From Halobellus clavatus (GTDB taxonomy: Archaea > Halobacteriota > Halobacteria > Halobacteriales > Haloferacaceae), in contig NZ_FNPB01000005.1 in the NCBI RefSeq assembly GCF_900107195.1, forward strand, positions 186,001 through 250,000: a stretch of DNA of 64,000 nt, given 5' to 3'. Below, piece by piece: positions 1 to 9,293 of the stretch (the first letter of the stretch is position 1; each line of letters starts with the position of its first letter). Under the pieces are notes generated by a model that did no database searches, was not told where the DNA came from, and saw only the letters and a list, made by a program, of their open reading frames with translations. Both the position numbers and the translations under genes were made by a program.

Positions 1-375
1 ATGGCTCGCCTCGATGAGGGCGAAACGCCGCCACAGATCGCTAGCGGGGTGCTGACCGGCACCGATCCAGACCGTGCGCCGGCGCGACTGGCCTCGGTCG
101 TGCACTACGTCGCGGGGATGCTCACTGGGCCGCTGTTCGTCTGGTTGGTCCTCACAGCGTCTGTGCTCCTCGGCAGCGGGCCGACCGCGGTCGTCGCGGC
201 CGTCGCGGTCTGCTATCCGCTGATGGTGGGCTTCTTCGCGCTGGTCGTGCTCCCGCGGTCGCAGGGCCTGTCCCGTCAGCGACTGTCCGCGATCCGGCGC
301 GCGTGGAGCATCGAAGCGGCGGTGTATCTCCTCGTTCTCGCCCCCATCGTTGGCGGCGTCGCGAGCGTCTTCTGA
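1..375 (+). CDS. small membrane protein, possibly 5'-truncated
   Basis: The reading frame opens with ATG at the first base of the window, so the true start could lie further upstream. The 124-residue product has three likely membrane segments (about residues 32-57, 61-84 and 104-124) and a short basic loop near residues 86-101. I recognise no domain or catalytic motif. GC-rich third positions support real coding. It lies 64 bp before the next gene on the same strand. Function unknown. Confidence 0.6.
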   Translation: MARLDEGETPPQIASGVLTGTDPDRAPARLASVVHYVAGMLTGPLFVWLVLTASVLLGSGPTAVVAAVAVCYPLMVGFFALVVLPRSQGLSRQRLSAIRRAWSIEAAVYLLVLAPIVGGVASVF

Positions 376-438
376 TCGACGGCGTGACCCACACGCACAA
401 GTAGCACCGGCGTCCAGAGCCAGTACTGGAGTGCACAC

Positions 439-702
439 ATGACGACCGATCCGGCGACGGAACTGTACGAGTGCCTCGAAGCGACGGCGGAACTCCCCGT
501 CGACCGAACTGCCAGTCGCCTGCTGGGTGAGGCGCAGGCGGTCGCGGCGGACGTTCGCGACGTCGACGACGCAGCAGTCGCGACCGAGCGGGCGGGGGTC
601 GTCGCCGACCTGCTCGCGGAAGTCGACGGTACCGGGCACCCGGCGGCCGACGAACACGTCGCTCGGGCCCGTGAACTCGCCGCACGGCTCTCCGAGCCGT
701 AG
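439..702 (+). CDS. small acidic conserved halophile-type protein
   Basis: An 87-residue, acidic, alpha-helical soluble protein with strongly GC3-biased codons, starting at ATG. It is rich in Ala, Glu, Asp and Val, with no cysteine and no membrane segment. It resembles the many short uncharacterised proteins of haloarchaea, and I do not recognise a named family. It lies between two membrane-protein genes on the same strand, but the gaps (63 and 164 bp) argue for separate transcripts. Confidence 0.6.
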   Translation: MTTDPATELYECLEATAELPVDRTASRLLGEAQAVAADVRDVDDAAVATERAGVVADLLAEVDGTGHPAADEHVARARELAARLSEP

Positions 703-866
703 GTGGCCGGAATGGGAGTTATTGGGACGGTACCCGAGTCTCTCCGACGCGGGTCACGACCGCGCCAGACAGCCCGCAATGTGCAGTCGCCCAGCGATCT
801 CTCGGCTCGGTAGTCTGCTCTCATCACTGCAGCCAGCTTTACGCCCGACCACCCCAAGCAGTGTAT

Positions 867-1472
867 ATGGCCGCTGGCTCACCCGCTGACGGGAGCCTGT
901 CCGGGGCGATCGCACGCAACCCGGTCGTCCAGACACTCGTGGTGATGACCATCGCCTCGCTGGCGACTTGGACGGCCACCCTCGTCGGCGCGGCGCGGTT
1001 GTTCGTCCTCACATCACCGATCGCCAGCCGGCCGTGGGCACTGGTGACGAGCGTCTATGCACACCTCGGGCCGGGACACCTGCTCGCGAACAGCGTACTG
1101 GTCGTCCTCGCCGGTGGCGTCGTCGCGCTCTCGACGTCTCCAGCCCGGTTCCACCTGTTCTTCGTCGCGACCGGCGCCGCCGCCGGTGTCGTGCAGGTCC
1201 TCGTCGCGGGAGTCCTTGGGACGCCGGTCGCCGTGTTGGGTTCGAGCGGGGCCGCCTTCGCATTGGTCGGCTATGTGATGACCTCGAATCCGGTCTCGCA
1301 GTACGTGACCGGGTGGCTGAACCTCTCGGCCCGGGTCGGCCTCGTCGTGGTGGCGATCGCCGCGACGTGGCTCACCGTCGAGTGGAGTGCCCCCGGCAGT
1401 GCCTTGTTCGCACACGGCGCCGGGGCGATATTCGGCCTTCTGGCCGGGCACTACCGCATCCTGCATCGGTAG
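867..1472 (+). CDS. rhomboid-family intramembrane serine protease
   Basis: A 201-residue polytopic membrane protein with the rhomboid signature. A GxSG motif at residues 125-128 gives the probable nucleophile Ser127. His183 in the last membrane segment (AHGAGAIFG) would complete the Ser-His dyad, and an HxxxN motif (His71, Asn75) lies in an earlier helix. Rhomboids cleave substrate transmembrane helices within the lipid bilayer. About six membrane segments are visible. An in-frame GTG lies 6 nt upstream at 861; I chose ATG 867. The substrate is unknown. Confidence 0.8.
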   Translation: MAAGSPADGSLSGAIARNPVVQTLVVMTIASLATWTATLVGAARLFVLTSPIASRPWALVTSVYAHLGPGHLLANSVLVVLAGGVVALSTSPARFHLFFVATGAAAGVVQVLVAGVLGTPVAVLGSSGAAFALVGYVMTSNPVSQYVTGWLNLSARVGLVVVAIAATWLTVEWSAPGSALFAHGAGAIFGLLAGHYRILHR

Positions 1473-1633
1473 CGGCTCCACGAGCCATCCGATTGGGGAC
1501 GCAGCCACTGTCTCGCATTCGGACACGGAGAGACGGGTTCTTCGGGCCGCACTCACCCCTACTCGACGCGGTGAGACCTCCCGAACGAACCGGACGCGCC
1601 AGCGTCTTGTGCGTCTCTCCCTAACCGAACGTA

Positions 1634-3109
1634 ATGGTTCGGCAGCGCGACGGCGACGAGGTCGGTCTGCTGGATTCGTCGATCCGAACAGTCGGCGGCG
1701 CCCTCGTCTCCACGCCGCTGTACGTCCTCAGTGGGGTCGTCTACGCCGCAGTGACCTCGCCGGCAGCCACCGGAACGTTCTTCTTCGTCTCGATCGCGAC
1801 AGCTCTGGTCCTCCGCCCGATACGGGGTATCAGTCAGACGTTACAGAAGGTCGGCAGCGAACCCGGCGAACGCGTCGGTTCGTATCTCGGTGTGGCGCTG
1901 TTGTTCGCGGCCGGCTACTTGCTGGTCGGCAGCGGCGTCGCGACGCTCCTCGCCGATATCCTCACCCGTCGAACGGTGTTCACCGCAGGACTCCTCGTTC
2001 CCGTCGGCGTGTACGCGGTATCGCTGTCGGTCTCGATGATCGTCCTGAGCCTGCTCGGTGCGATCGGCTACCCGAGCGCACAGACGTGGCTCGGCGGGGC
2101 CCATCTCGGCGTGCAGTTGCTGCTCATCGTCGTGTTCGACGCGTTCGTGGTTTCGGCGGCGGAATTGCTCCTCGTGAACGCCGGTGTGCGGCTCGCGCTG
2201 TTCGTCCCGGTAGGGGTCGTCCTCGGCGTGATCCCACGGATCCCCGACCGGCACGCCGTCTCCCGGGCCTGGGAGTTCGCCAAGTGGAGCATTCCGGATC
2301 AGATTCTGGATCGCTTCTCGTACAATATGCCCGTGTTCGTGCTGGGCGTGGTCGGGACGCCGGCCGCGGTGGGGATCTACGAGGCCGCAGACCGGTTCGC
2401 TGACTTCGGCGCGACCATCTCCTGGCGACTCTCCTCGCCGCTGCTCACGAAAGTCAGCGGTGACGCCGCTTCGGGGGCCGCGTACGACACGTATCTCCGG
2501 AGCGCCATCACCGGCGGCACGGGAGTGACGTTCGTGGTCTTCGGGTATCTGCTCGGTGCACACGGCGTCGTGGCCCAAATCGCGTTCGCCGAAGCGCAAT
2601 GGGCGTTCTCGACGACGGTGCTCATCGTCGGCGGCGTGAACATCCTCCGTGGCTTCTGGACGCTGACGTCCCACGCGATCGAGGGGCTGGGGAAGCCGAG
2701 CCTCAGCTTCCGGACGAAGCTCTACGGACTCGTGGTGAGCGTCCCGATCCCGGCGCTGTTCGGCGCGGAGTTCGGAGCGATCGCGGGTGCCGTCGGGTAC
2801 GGGGTTATGAACCTCGTCGTGTTCGCCTACGTCTGTTACTACGCCCGCGACGTGTTCGGGTACGTCCCGATTGATTCGCAAACGGCCCTCCACCTCACGC
2901 TCGGCGGCGGGGTCGCAACCGTGTTGACGGCCGGTGTCGTCGCCGGCGCGACTCGGACCGACCTGTCGGCGACTGCCGTGGCGATCGCCGCCGCCGTGGC
3001 CTGTCTCGGCGGCTTCGGGGTCCTCTTGCTCGCCGTCTCGGCTCCGACGCGCGTGGCTGCCCGCCGCGCAGTGGCGATGCTCCGGAGAGAATCACGCCGA
3101 AGCGCGTAA
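1634..3109 (+). CDS. polysaccharide/lipid-linked oligosaccharide flippase (MATE/MOP superfamily)
   Basis: A 491-residue protein with roughly 12-14 hydrophobic segments throughout, no large soluble domain and a short basic tail. The pattern fits the polysaccharide transport (PST/Wzx-like) branch of the MOP superfamily. In haloarchaea these proteins flip lipid-linked glycans for S-layer or surface glycosylation. The motif GIYEAADRFADFG near the middle matches the conserved segment of such flippases. No glycosyltransferase gene is adjacent in this window, so the glycan is unknown. The ATG start follows a 161-bp gap. Confidence 0.75.
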   Translation: MVRQRDGDEVGLLDSSIRTVGGALVSTPLYVLSGVVYAAVTSPAATGTFFFVSIATALVLRPIRGISQTLQKVGSEPGERVGSYLGVALLFAAGYLLVGSGVATLLADILTRRTVFTAGLLVPVGVYAVSLSVSMIVLSLLGAIGYPSAQTWLGGAHLGVQLLLIVVFDAFVVSAAELLLVNAGVRLALFVPVGVVLGVIPRIPDRHAVSRAWEFAKWSIPDQILDRFSYNMPVFVLGVVGTPAAVGIYEAADRFADFGATISWRLSSPLLTKVSGDAASGAAYDTYLRSAITGGTGVTFVVFGYLLGAHGVVAQIAFAEAQWAFSTTVLIVGGVNILRGFWTLTSHAIEGLGKPSLSFRTKLYGLVVSVPIPALFGAEFGAIAGAVGYGVMNLVVFAYVCYYARDVFGYVPIDSQTALHLTLGGGVATVLTAGVVAGATRTDLSATAVAIAAAVACLGGFGVLLLAVSAPTRVAARRAVAMLRRESRRSA

Positions 3110-3323
3110 CCGGGGACGGGAGGCGGGATCGATCCGACTCACTGGACTCCCCCCTCGAACTGATCGGCATACGAGGCCACTGGACCCTGTCGTGTCAAAC
3201 GCCGGTTGGGACGCGATGGCCTGCGATCGTCCGCCCAGCGGGCCGCTGACTGGCCATACGAGTTCGTCCCCGGCGTGCCGACGCACCGCTCAGCGGTGGG
3301 AGACGAGTTGCAGAAAACCGCTA

Positions 3324-3394
3324 TGGGACCGCTGAGAGTCGAACTCAGGTCCTACCGACCCCATCGGCAGAGGATACCACTACCCCACGGTCCC
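3324..3394 (-). tRNA. tRNA-Pro (anticodon GGG)
   Basis: On the minus strand a 71-nt cloverleaf can be read: acceptor GGGACCG paired with CGGTCCC plus discriminator A; an anticodon stem TGCCG/CGGTA around loop ATGGGGT, giving anticodon GGG; and a T arm CTGAG-TTCGACT-CTCAG. CCA is not encoded, as usual in haloarchaea. It stands alone between the flippase and truB. Confidence 0.93.
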
Positions 3395-3483
3395 GGGATG
3401 CACTCTGTGAGAGGCAACTGTACCCGTTAAGTCCTTCGTTTCAGGCCGGGAGCGCGAAGCCGTCGCACGGTCTCTGGACTCCG

Positions 3484-4365
3484 TCAGACCAGCACGCGCT
3501 CCAGCGAGACCACCTCGCCCGTCTCGGCCTGCGGGTCGCCGACCAGTCGCCCGAGACACACCGCGGACCCGTCCGGGGTGAAACAGGCCACGAGCCCGTC
3601 CTCGCTGTCACCGACCTCGGGACCGACGTCGACGATTCCGGGGGCGTACACCGGTGCGCCCTCGGCGATCTGTTCGGCGGCCGAGAACGCGACCGTGAGC
3701 CCCGGCAGGTGCGACAGCGCCCGCTCAGCGGGCGCGACGGTGTCGCGGAGCGGTGCCTCGTCACCGTCCTCGGCGAACGCCAGCCCGTCGGTCACGTCGG
3801 CCGTCGAGACCAGCGTGCGGTCGTCGAACGGGTCAGTCGCCGTCCGCCTGAGGTCTCCCATATGCGCGCCGGTCCCGGCGGCCAGGCCGAGGTCGTGACA
3901 GAGTTTTCTGATGTAGGTGCCGCTCTCACACCGGATCCGGACGAGCGCCTGCCGGTCTCTGACCTCCAGGAGGTCGAGGTCGTAGATCTCTCGCGTCCGG
4001 AGCCGACGCGCGACGGCGCTCTTGCGCGGCGGCTTCTGGTAGATTTCGCCCTCGAACGTCTCGAGGACGGCGTCGAGATCGGTCGGTGCGGGGCCGTGGA
4101 GTTCCAGGACGGCCACGTACTCCTTCGAGCCCTGGAGGAACACCTGCGCGAGGCGCGTGGCGTCGCCGAGCAGGACCGGCAGGCAGCCGGTTACTTTCGG
4201 ATCGAGAGTCCCGGCGTGGGCGGCGCGCTCGACGCCCGCAGCGTCGCGGATCCACGCGGAGACTTGGTGCGCCGAGGGCCCCGGCGGCTTGTCGAGGTTC
4301 ACGACGCCGAACGAGAGCAACTCCTCGATCGTGCGTTCCGCCGGCGGGGCACGAAGTGCAGTCAT
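3484..4365 (-). CDS. truB: Cbf5/TruB-type RNA pseudouridine synthase
   Basis: A 293-residue archaeal Cbf5/TruB homologue. It isomerises uridine to pseudouridine in rRNA as the catalytic subunit of H/ACA RNPs, and may also act on tRNA U55. The N-terminal catalytic domain carries HAGTLDPKVTG with the catalytic Asp55, followed by the DLG and KxxR segments. A C-terminal PUA domain occupies about residues 205-290. It is the last gene of the minus-strand series adk - DUF106 - cmk - truB. Only 9 bp separate it from cmk, which suggests cotranscription. Confidence 0.93.
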   Translation of the reverse strand: MTALRAPPAERTIEELLSFGVVNLDKPPGPSAHQVSAWIRDAAGVERAAHAGTLDPKVTGCLPVLLGDATRLAQVFLQGSKEYVAVLELHGPAPTDLDAVLETFEGEIYQKPPRKSAVARRLRTREIYDLDLLEVRDRQALVRIRCESGTYIRKLCHDLGLAAGTGAHMGDLRRTATDPFDDRTLVSTADVTDGLAFAEDGDEAPLRDTVAPAERALSHLPGLTVAFSAAEQIAEGAPVYAPGIVDVGPEVGDSEDGLVACFTPDGSAVCLGRLVGDPQAETGEVVSLERVLV

Positions 4366-4374
4366 CGTCCCGGA

Positions 4375-4953
4375 TCAGAAGTCGTAGCTGACGCCCTCTA
4401 CGGCGTATTTCCCTTCGTCGGCGGCGGGGTCGTACGCCCGCACGGCCGCAGTCAGGATATCGGGGACGTCGCTCTCGCTCCACCGAGCGGTGTTCAGTGC
4501 CACGTCGTAGATCGAGAGGTCGGTAATGTCGATGTTGTAGTAGTCGTGGTACCGCAGCGCCTCGCTCCGTTCGCGCTCTCTGGTCTCATCGAGCGCTTGC
4601 TCGGCGGACTTCTCCTCGCGCTTGGCGATCCGTGCGGCACGCACCTCGATCGGCGCATCGAGCCACAGACGGAGGTCGGCAGCGTCGCCGGCGAGCCACC
4701 CCGCGAGCCGCGATTCGAGGAGAACGTCGTCGCGTTCGAGCGCGATTTCGCGGAGGCGACGGTCCAGATCGCGATCGATCTGATCGTCCTCCTCGGCGAG
4801 TCGGTTGAACTCGACGGCCGTCATCCCGCGCTCGTCGGCGAGTTCCCGGAAGATGTCGCCACCGCTCACGTGTTCGAGATCGAAGGCGTCCGCGAGCGCC
4901 GCGACGGTCGTACTCTTGCCGGCCCCGGGTGGGCCAGAGACGGTCAGCAACAT
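4375..4953 (-). CDS. cmk: cytidylate kinase
   Basis: A 192-residue archaeal-type (d)CMP kinase that phosphorylates CMP/dCMP with ATP. It starts with a P-loop GPPGAGKST at residues 7-15. The conserved SGGDIFRELA segment and the arginine-rich region RAARIAKRE bind the nucleotides. The neighbourhood of adk and truB is the usual archaeal context. The ATG start lies just inside a clear reading frame, and the next upstream gene (DUF106) ends 78 bp away. Confidence 0.93.
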   Translation of the reverse strand: MLLTVSGPPGAGKSTTVAALADAFDLEHVSGGDIFRELADERGMTAVEFNRLAEEDDQIDRDLDRRLREIALERDDVLLESRLAGWLAGDAADLRLWLDAPIEVRAARIAKREEKSAEQALDETRERERSEALRYHDYYNIDITDLSIYDVALNTARWSESDVPDILTAAVRAYDPAADEGKYAVEGVSYDF

Positions 4954-5031
4954 ACTTCTCCTGGGAACAGCCGACTAAAAGAGGTTGTCTTTGCGTCCGC
5001 CAGTCGAGATCCGGCGGTAGGGGGGTCGGGG

Positions 5032-5940
5032 TCAGGCCGTCGACGGCGAGATGTCGATGTTCAGGCTCTTGCGGATGATCTGGGTGAAGCCCATCGAGCA
5101 GAGGAAGTACCAGATGATCCACGCCTGAATGGGCCCGATCACCGACTCGGTCCACTGGACCTCGCCGCGGAGCGGGAGGACGAGCGGCTCCAGGGTGTGC
5201 TGGGCCGTCGCGTTCCCGCCGACGCCGATCGTCCAGTACATCCACAGGAACACCGGGATGGTGAGGAACATGATCCAGACCATCGGGCGGAACTGCTCTT
5301 TGAACATCCCGAGCTGATCGCCCATCGCGTCCATCTGCTCCTCTTGGATCTCATCCAGCGCCTCGTCGTCGCCGGCCTCCTTGGCCTCCTTGCGGCGATC
5401 CTGGATCTCCTGCATCCGCTCTTGGTACTTGGACATCTTCTCCATATCCATCAGGTTCGCCTGCAGCAGCGTGGAGTACAGGCCCGTCGCCAGCGCCAGC
5501 ACCATCACGACGGCGTAGAACGGGAGCATCTCCCGCAACGGGTTCAGAGGGATGTCCATCACGGTGCCGATGACGTCTCGGAGCGGCTTCCAGGAGTACC
5601 CGACGAAGAGCCCGAGCGTGACGACCGCAGCGCCCTTGTCGTACGTCGACCACGACGAGCTATCGTCGGAACTGTCGCTCCCACCGGACGATGCCGCGGC
5701 CGACGCGGGTTCGAGACCGTCGCGCGTCGCCGCTTCGTCGGCCAACTGGAACCCTTCCTCGCCCTCGACGAGGATCTCTTTCTCGATGAGTCGGCCCCAC
5801 TGCCCTGACGTGAGGTCGTCTTTCACGTCGAGCCACTTGACCTCGCCGTCGTCGGTCGCGTCGAGGACCGTCTCGACGGCGTCTCGCATCCCGTCGTCCT
5901 TCGAGACGAGAGTGCGAACCTTCGATTCGATTCGTGCCAT
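5032..5940 (-). CDS. DUF106 / EMC3-TMCO1-like membrane insertase (archaeal YidC-like)
   Basis: A 302-residue protein of the DUF106 family, the archaeal relatives of EMC3, TMCO1 and YidC that help insert membrane proteins. An N-terminal soluble part (about residues 1-110) has a winged-helix-like, acidic character. It is followed by a membrane segment near 118-140, a segment near 155-180, a long coiled coil rich in Lys and Glu (about 185-235), and further membrane segments towards the C-terminus. It lies between adk and cmk, the typical archaeal position near secY. Family function is established; its role here is inferred. Confidence 0.88.
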   Translation of the reverse strand: MARIESKVRTLVSKDDGMRDAVETVLDATDDGEVKWLDVKDDLTSGQWGRLIEKEILVEGEEGFQLADEAATRDGLEPASAAASSGGSDSSDDSSSWSTYDKGAAVVTLGLFVGYSWKPLRDVIGTVMDIPLNPLREMLPFYAVVMVLALATGLYSTLLQANLMDMEKMSKYQERMQEIQDRRKEAKEAGDDEALDEIQEEQMDAMGDQLGMFKEQFRPMVWIMFLTIPVFLWMYWTIGVGGNATAQHTLEPLVLPLRGEVQWTESVIGPIQAWIIWYFLCSMGFTQIIRKSLNIDISPSTA

Positions 5941-6132
5941 CTACCGGAGCATAGCCCCCCATCGGTTATGAACCTTTTACTCTCTCCGTGGACCTGCGGC
6001 TGGGTGTGACGGCCGTCCGAAAATGCCCGCTTGGCGGGCCGGATCCGTGTCGCGGCGCCGCCGACCCAGGCGCGGTCCCGCCTTCAGCCGGAATGTCCTA
6101 CCCCGCCGGTCGCGGCTCGGTCCTGTCGCTCC

Positions 6133-6768
6133 CTACTGGACGACGTCGGTAAGGGACTCGAAGACCTCGTCGGGCGTGCCTTCGCCGTCGACCTCGACGA
6201 GAACGCCCTCCTCGCGGTAGTGCTCGACGACGGGCGCGGTGTTCTCCTCGTAGACGCGGAGTCGCTCGCGGACGGTCTCTTCGGTGTCGTCTTCGCGCTG
6301 TTCGAGTTCGGCACCGCACTCGTCGCAGACGCCGTCTTCGTCGGGCGGCTCGAACTCGACGTGATAACTCGCGCCGCAGTCCGGACAGACTCGGCGGCCG
6401 GTCAGCCGGTCGACGAGTTCCTCGGTGTCCACCGAGAGGTAGACGACGGCGTCGAGATCGGTCATCTCCGAGAGCTCCTCGGCCTGTTCGATGTTCCGCG
6501 GGTACCCGTCGAGGACGTAGCCGTCGGCGCTCGAGAGCGCCTCCTCGACGATGGCGTTGACGACCTCGTCGGGGACGAGTTCGCCGGCGTCCATGTACTC
6601 CCCGGGGGTATCGTACTCGGTGTCCATCCCGCTGATGTCCATCTCCTTGTTGGATCGGAGCGCGTCCCCGGTTGTCACGTGTTCGAGGTCGAACTCGGCC
6701 GCCAGACGTTTCGACTGCGTACCCTTCCCGGCCCCCGGCGGGCCGAGCAACAGGATGTGCATACCCAT
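6133..6768 (-). CDS. adk: adenylate kinase
   Basis: A 211-residue adenylate kinase, interconverting 2 ADP with ATP and AMP. The P-loop GPPGAGKGT is at residues 9-17, and the DGYPRN motif binds AMP. The LID domain has a four-cysteine zinc site (CPDCG...CDECG), so this is a long-LID, zinc-binding form. The frame stays open far upstream, but a TATA-like box at 6791-6798 places the transcript start at about 6768. I therefore chose the ATG at 6768; a second in-frame ATG at 6762 is an alternative. Confidence 0.95.
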   Translation of the reverse strand: MGMHILLLGPPGAGKGTQSKRLAAEFDLEHVTTGDALRSNKEMDISGMDTEYDTPGEYMDAGELVPDEVVNAIVEEALSSADGYVLDGYPRNIEQAEELSEMTDLDAVVYLSVDTEELVDRLTGRRVCPDCGASYHVEFEPPDEDGVCDECGAELEQREDDTEETVRERLRVYEENTAPVVEHYREEGVLVEVDGEGTPDEVFESLTDVVQ

Positions 6769-6790
6769 ACCTGTCCAGATAGGGTCCGCC

Positions 6791-6798
6791 CGTATAAC
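6791..6798 (-). promoter_or_regulatory. TATA box of adk
   Basis: GTTATACG on the minus strand is centred about 26 nt before the adk ATG. That spacing fits a leaderless haloarchaeal mRNA and supports the start choice. Confidence 0.55.
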
Positions 6799-6900
6799 GT
6801 TGAAGAAACGCGGCTGTGATCGACCCGCCGCGGCCGTTCCGGTTCGCGGGTCGGCCTCACATCGAGCAGCCTTTTGAGGCCGCCCCGTGTGGGGTTGTAT

Positions 6901-7317
6901 ATGACCCGTTTCGACGCCGACGATCCACAGGACCGGCGGAAGCTGTTCGCTGACGCTATCGCTGCCCACCGGAACCGAGCGAGCGCGTTCCTGACGATCG
7001 AGGCCGATCACGATACCGACGGCGATCACGACACCGATGCCGACAGCGAGGAGTCGCCCGCCCCCTGGGTGCAGTTCGCCGAGAGCACGTTCAACCTCGA
7101 CGTCGACGACGACGAACTCGACCGGCTGAACGACCTGGTCGACGACTTCCCGACGTTCCGGATCGACCAACTCGAATCCCCCGAGGAGGCCGAGGGAACG
7201 AACGTCCGGATCACCGCCCGTTCGGACGCCAACCGCCTCGCAACGTTCGCCGACCGGGTGTTCCTCGACGTGTACGGCCACGACGGCGACTACCGCGCGT
7301 GGGTCACCGAGATCTGA
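6901..7317 (+). CDS. conserved halophile-type protein of unknown function
   Basis: A 138-residue acidic soluble protein. A central Asp-rich stretch of alternating Asp, His and Thr (about residues 38-55) looks like a low-complexity linker. The C-terminal half has a compact alpha/beta pattern ending in RAWVTEI. I chose the ATG at 6901 over an upstream TTG at 6874 because the extension is basic and unlike the rest. It is divergent from adk and shares the intergenic promoter region. No function recognised. Confidence 0.7.
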   Translation: MTRFDADDPQDRRKLFADAIAAHRNRASAFLTIEADHDTDGDHDTDADSEESPAPWVQFAESTFNLDVDDDELDRLNDLVDDFPTFRIDQLESPEEAEGTNVRITARSDANRLATFADRVFLDVYGHDGDYRAWVTEI

Positions 7318-7457
7318 GCTGCCGAACGCGATACCCCTCCCCCGGAACCATCTGCGTTCGTCCCCCCGAAGCTGTCTGCCTCCGTCCCACCCCGAAACTG
7401 TCCGGTTGCGTTACCGACCACTACCCTTTTGTCGCCGTCGCGCTCGATCCCTACCAG

Positions 7458-7985
7458 ATGGTCACTGGGAGTCCGAACCACTGCCCCTCGTGCGGAGCGT
7501 CGCTCTCCACCGTGCGGCTCGAAGGGCGCGAGCGCAACTACTGCGACGCCTGCGAGATGCCGATCTATCGAAATCCCAAACCCGCTGCCGGCGTCCTCGT
7601 CGTCGACCGGGACTCGGTCCTCCTGATCCGCCGGACGAACCCACCGGTCGGGATGTGGAGCCTCCCCGCCGGGTTCCTCGAAGTCGACGAGCCGCCGGCG
7701 GCCGCGGCCGTCCGCGAACTGAGTGAGGAGACGGGCCTCTCGACGCGGTCCACGGCCCTGACGCTGTTCGATACGGCGTTCGTCGATCCCGACGAGGCCC
7801 CGCCGGTACTGATCGTGGCCTACGCCGTCGATCGAGCGGAGACGAGCGGCGATCCCGTCGCGGGCTCCGACGCCGACGACGCCCGGTTCTTCACCGACGA
7901 GCAACTGAGCGATCTCGACGCGATCGAGCCCGGATACAGAGAGATGTTCCGCCGCGCGATCCGCGATTTCGGCGATCCGGCGTGA
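7458..7985 (+). CDS. NUDIX hydrolase with N-terminal zinc ribbon
   Basis: A 175-residue protein. An N-terminal zinc ribbon (CPSC at 9-12, CDAC at 29-32) is followed by a NUDIX domain whose box, G-x5-E-x7-REL-x-EE-x-GL, spans about residues 72-94. NUDIX enzymes cleave nucleoside diphosphates linked to another group. Zinc ribbon plus NUDIX resembles NAD(H) pyrophosphatase (NudC-like) proteins, but the specificity cannot be read from sequence. The frame is open upstream to 7299; I chose ATG 7458 because the zinc ribbon follows directly. Confidence 0.88.
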   Translation: MVTGSPNHCPSCGASLSTVRLEGRERNYCDACEMPIYRNPKPAAGVLVVDRDSVLLIRRTNPPVGMWSLPAGFLEVDEPPAAAAVRELSEETGLSTRSTALTLFDTAFVDPDEAPPVLIVAYAVDRAETSGDPVAGSDADDARFFTDEQLSDLDAIEPGYREMFRRAIRDFGDPA

Positions 7986-8097
7986 ACGGAACGGTCGGCT
8001 GCAGAATCAAGAGAGCGGCTGTGGGTCAGGAGCGCGACAGTCGCGGATGCGCGTCGGTGTCGACGTGATGATCCCCGGTGTCCCGTCGGCGGCGCGC

Positions 8098-8415
8098 TCA
8101 GGCCTCGCTGTCGACGAACTGGTCGGCGCCTTCATACGACCAGTATCCGTTCTCGCGCATCGCCTCGCCGACGGCCGTGTGGAAGTCGACGAAGTCCTCG
8201 AACTCGGACTGTTCGACGCCTTCGAAGATCTCTCCCAGCGAGACGACCCGTTCGTCGTCGAGGCGGATCGGGTCGTCGCTGTACTCCGCGACGAACTCGT
8301 CGCGGTCGAGCGGAAAGTCTTCCTCTTCGTTCACCTTCTTCGCGATCACGGCGTGGCCGTACTTGCGCCGTCCCTCGGATCCGTCTTCGCCATCGGGGTC
8401 GTGTGGCCAGTCCAT
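8098..8415 (-). CDS. DUF5785-like conserved haloarchaeal protein
   Basis: A 105-residue acidic soluble protein beginning MDWPHDPDG and containing a KYGHAVIAKKV segment, a pattern I associate with the haloarchaeal DUF5785 family. The function of that family is unknown. The frame extends upstream, but ATG 8415 gives the conserved N-terminus and the upstream extension has poor codon use. It is convergent with the NUDIX gene. Confidence 0.72.
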   Translation of the reverse strand: MDWPHDPDGEDGSEGRRKYGHAVIAKKVNEEEDFPLDRDEFVAEYSDDPIRLDDERVVSLGEIFEGVEQSEFEDFVDFHTAVGEAMRENGYWSYEGADQFVDSEA

Positions 8416-8569
8416 ATCCGGGAGTTGGGTGGCCACGGCAAAGCCGTTACGCATCGCTCGGCGCACAGTGTCTTGATGGCGACGGCTACTCTCGTGGTGA
8501 TGCAGTAGAGGTTTGCTCGGTCCGTGTCTTGTCATCGTAGCCGCGAGGGTATTCGAACGCCGACATTTC

Positions 8570-9163
8570 TCACCCGCACAGGGTTTGCGTGACGTAGATA
8601 CGCTGTCCGTCATCGGTCTGCGTCGTCGCCACACCGATGCCCTGACTGGAGAACTCCTCTCGAAGAACAGTGTCCTGATTTCCAGGTGAATCCATCCATT
8701 GGCGGACGATGCCGTGTGCGATCCTCGTTTCATTGCCGTCATAATTCACATAACCGCCCTCCATCGCGATGTCCTGGCTGGCATAGGTGTAACCGATGTT
8801 TTCGCCAACCGTATCGCACTGATATTGTTCTTCGATATTCGCGTGTTCTAAGCGCAGGCGATCAGCCATCCATTCGCTATGGTCCTCCGCATTTGCTGCG
8901 GTTGATTGGGAATATTGGAGCTGATCCACTCGGCGATCCGAACGGATTTCGTTGATCCGTTCGTGAACCTCGAGGCTAATTTTTGTCTCGTTGATTTCGC
9001 TACTGCCCGCCTCTGAGGAATCTCCAAATCTACTCTCGGCGTTCTCGACACTATCTGAAACCATACTCGTCACGCCGATGTCTGCGAACTGCACAGGACC
9101 GATCGGTGTCACCACCACGAGACCGATGGCCGCTATCAGCAAAACCGCGAACAGTCGCTTCAC
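8570..9163 (-). CDS. secreted CAP-domain (SCP/PR-1) protein
   Basis: A 197-residue protein with an N-terminal hydrophobic segment (about residues 4-22) acting as a signal or anchor, a low-complexity Ser/Glu linker, and a CAP domain from about residue 65. The domain shows the family's HINEIRSDRRV-type opening, an EDHSEWM segment, VGENIGYTY (the conserved GEN-I motif) and a C-terminal VTQTLCG. Two cysteines could form a disulfide. CAP proteins are extracellular; their activity in archaea is unknown. Codon use is AT-richer than in core genes, suggesting acquisition. Confidence 0.8.
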   Translation of the reverse strand: MKRLFAVLLIAAIGLVVVTPIGPVQFADIGVTSMVSDSVENAESRFGDSSEAGSSEINETKISLEVHERINEIRSDRRVDQLQYSQSTAANAEDHSEWMADRLRLEHANIEEQYQCDTVGENIGYTYASQDIAMEGGYVNYDGNETRIAHGIVRQWMDSPGNQDTVLREEFSSQGIGVATTQTDDGQRIYVTQTLCG

Positions 9164-9293
9164 TGGTAAATATTACCAAACGCAGAGTGATAAAACTTGT
9201 TAGCAAAAATACACAGAAGGACGAGGAGCACCCGTTTATTGTAACGCTGTCATCCGCCTCGTCAACCTCTCGAAGAGTGGAAGTTGTCGTATA

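Noticed and set aside
3709-5808. Plus-strand frame of 699 codons
   Set aside because: Antisense shadow of truB, cmk and the DUF106 gene.
6769-7281. N-terminal extension of adk by about 170 residues
   Set aside because: Overlaps the gene at 6901-7317 in antisense, and the TATA box fits the start at 6768.
8528-8560. GGTATTCGAACGCC resembling a tRNA T arm at the edge of the AT-rich patch
   Set aside because: Stem does not pair and no acceptor or anticodon part is present; too short to claim an att site.
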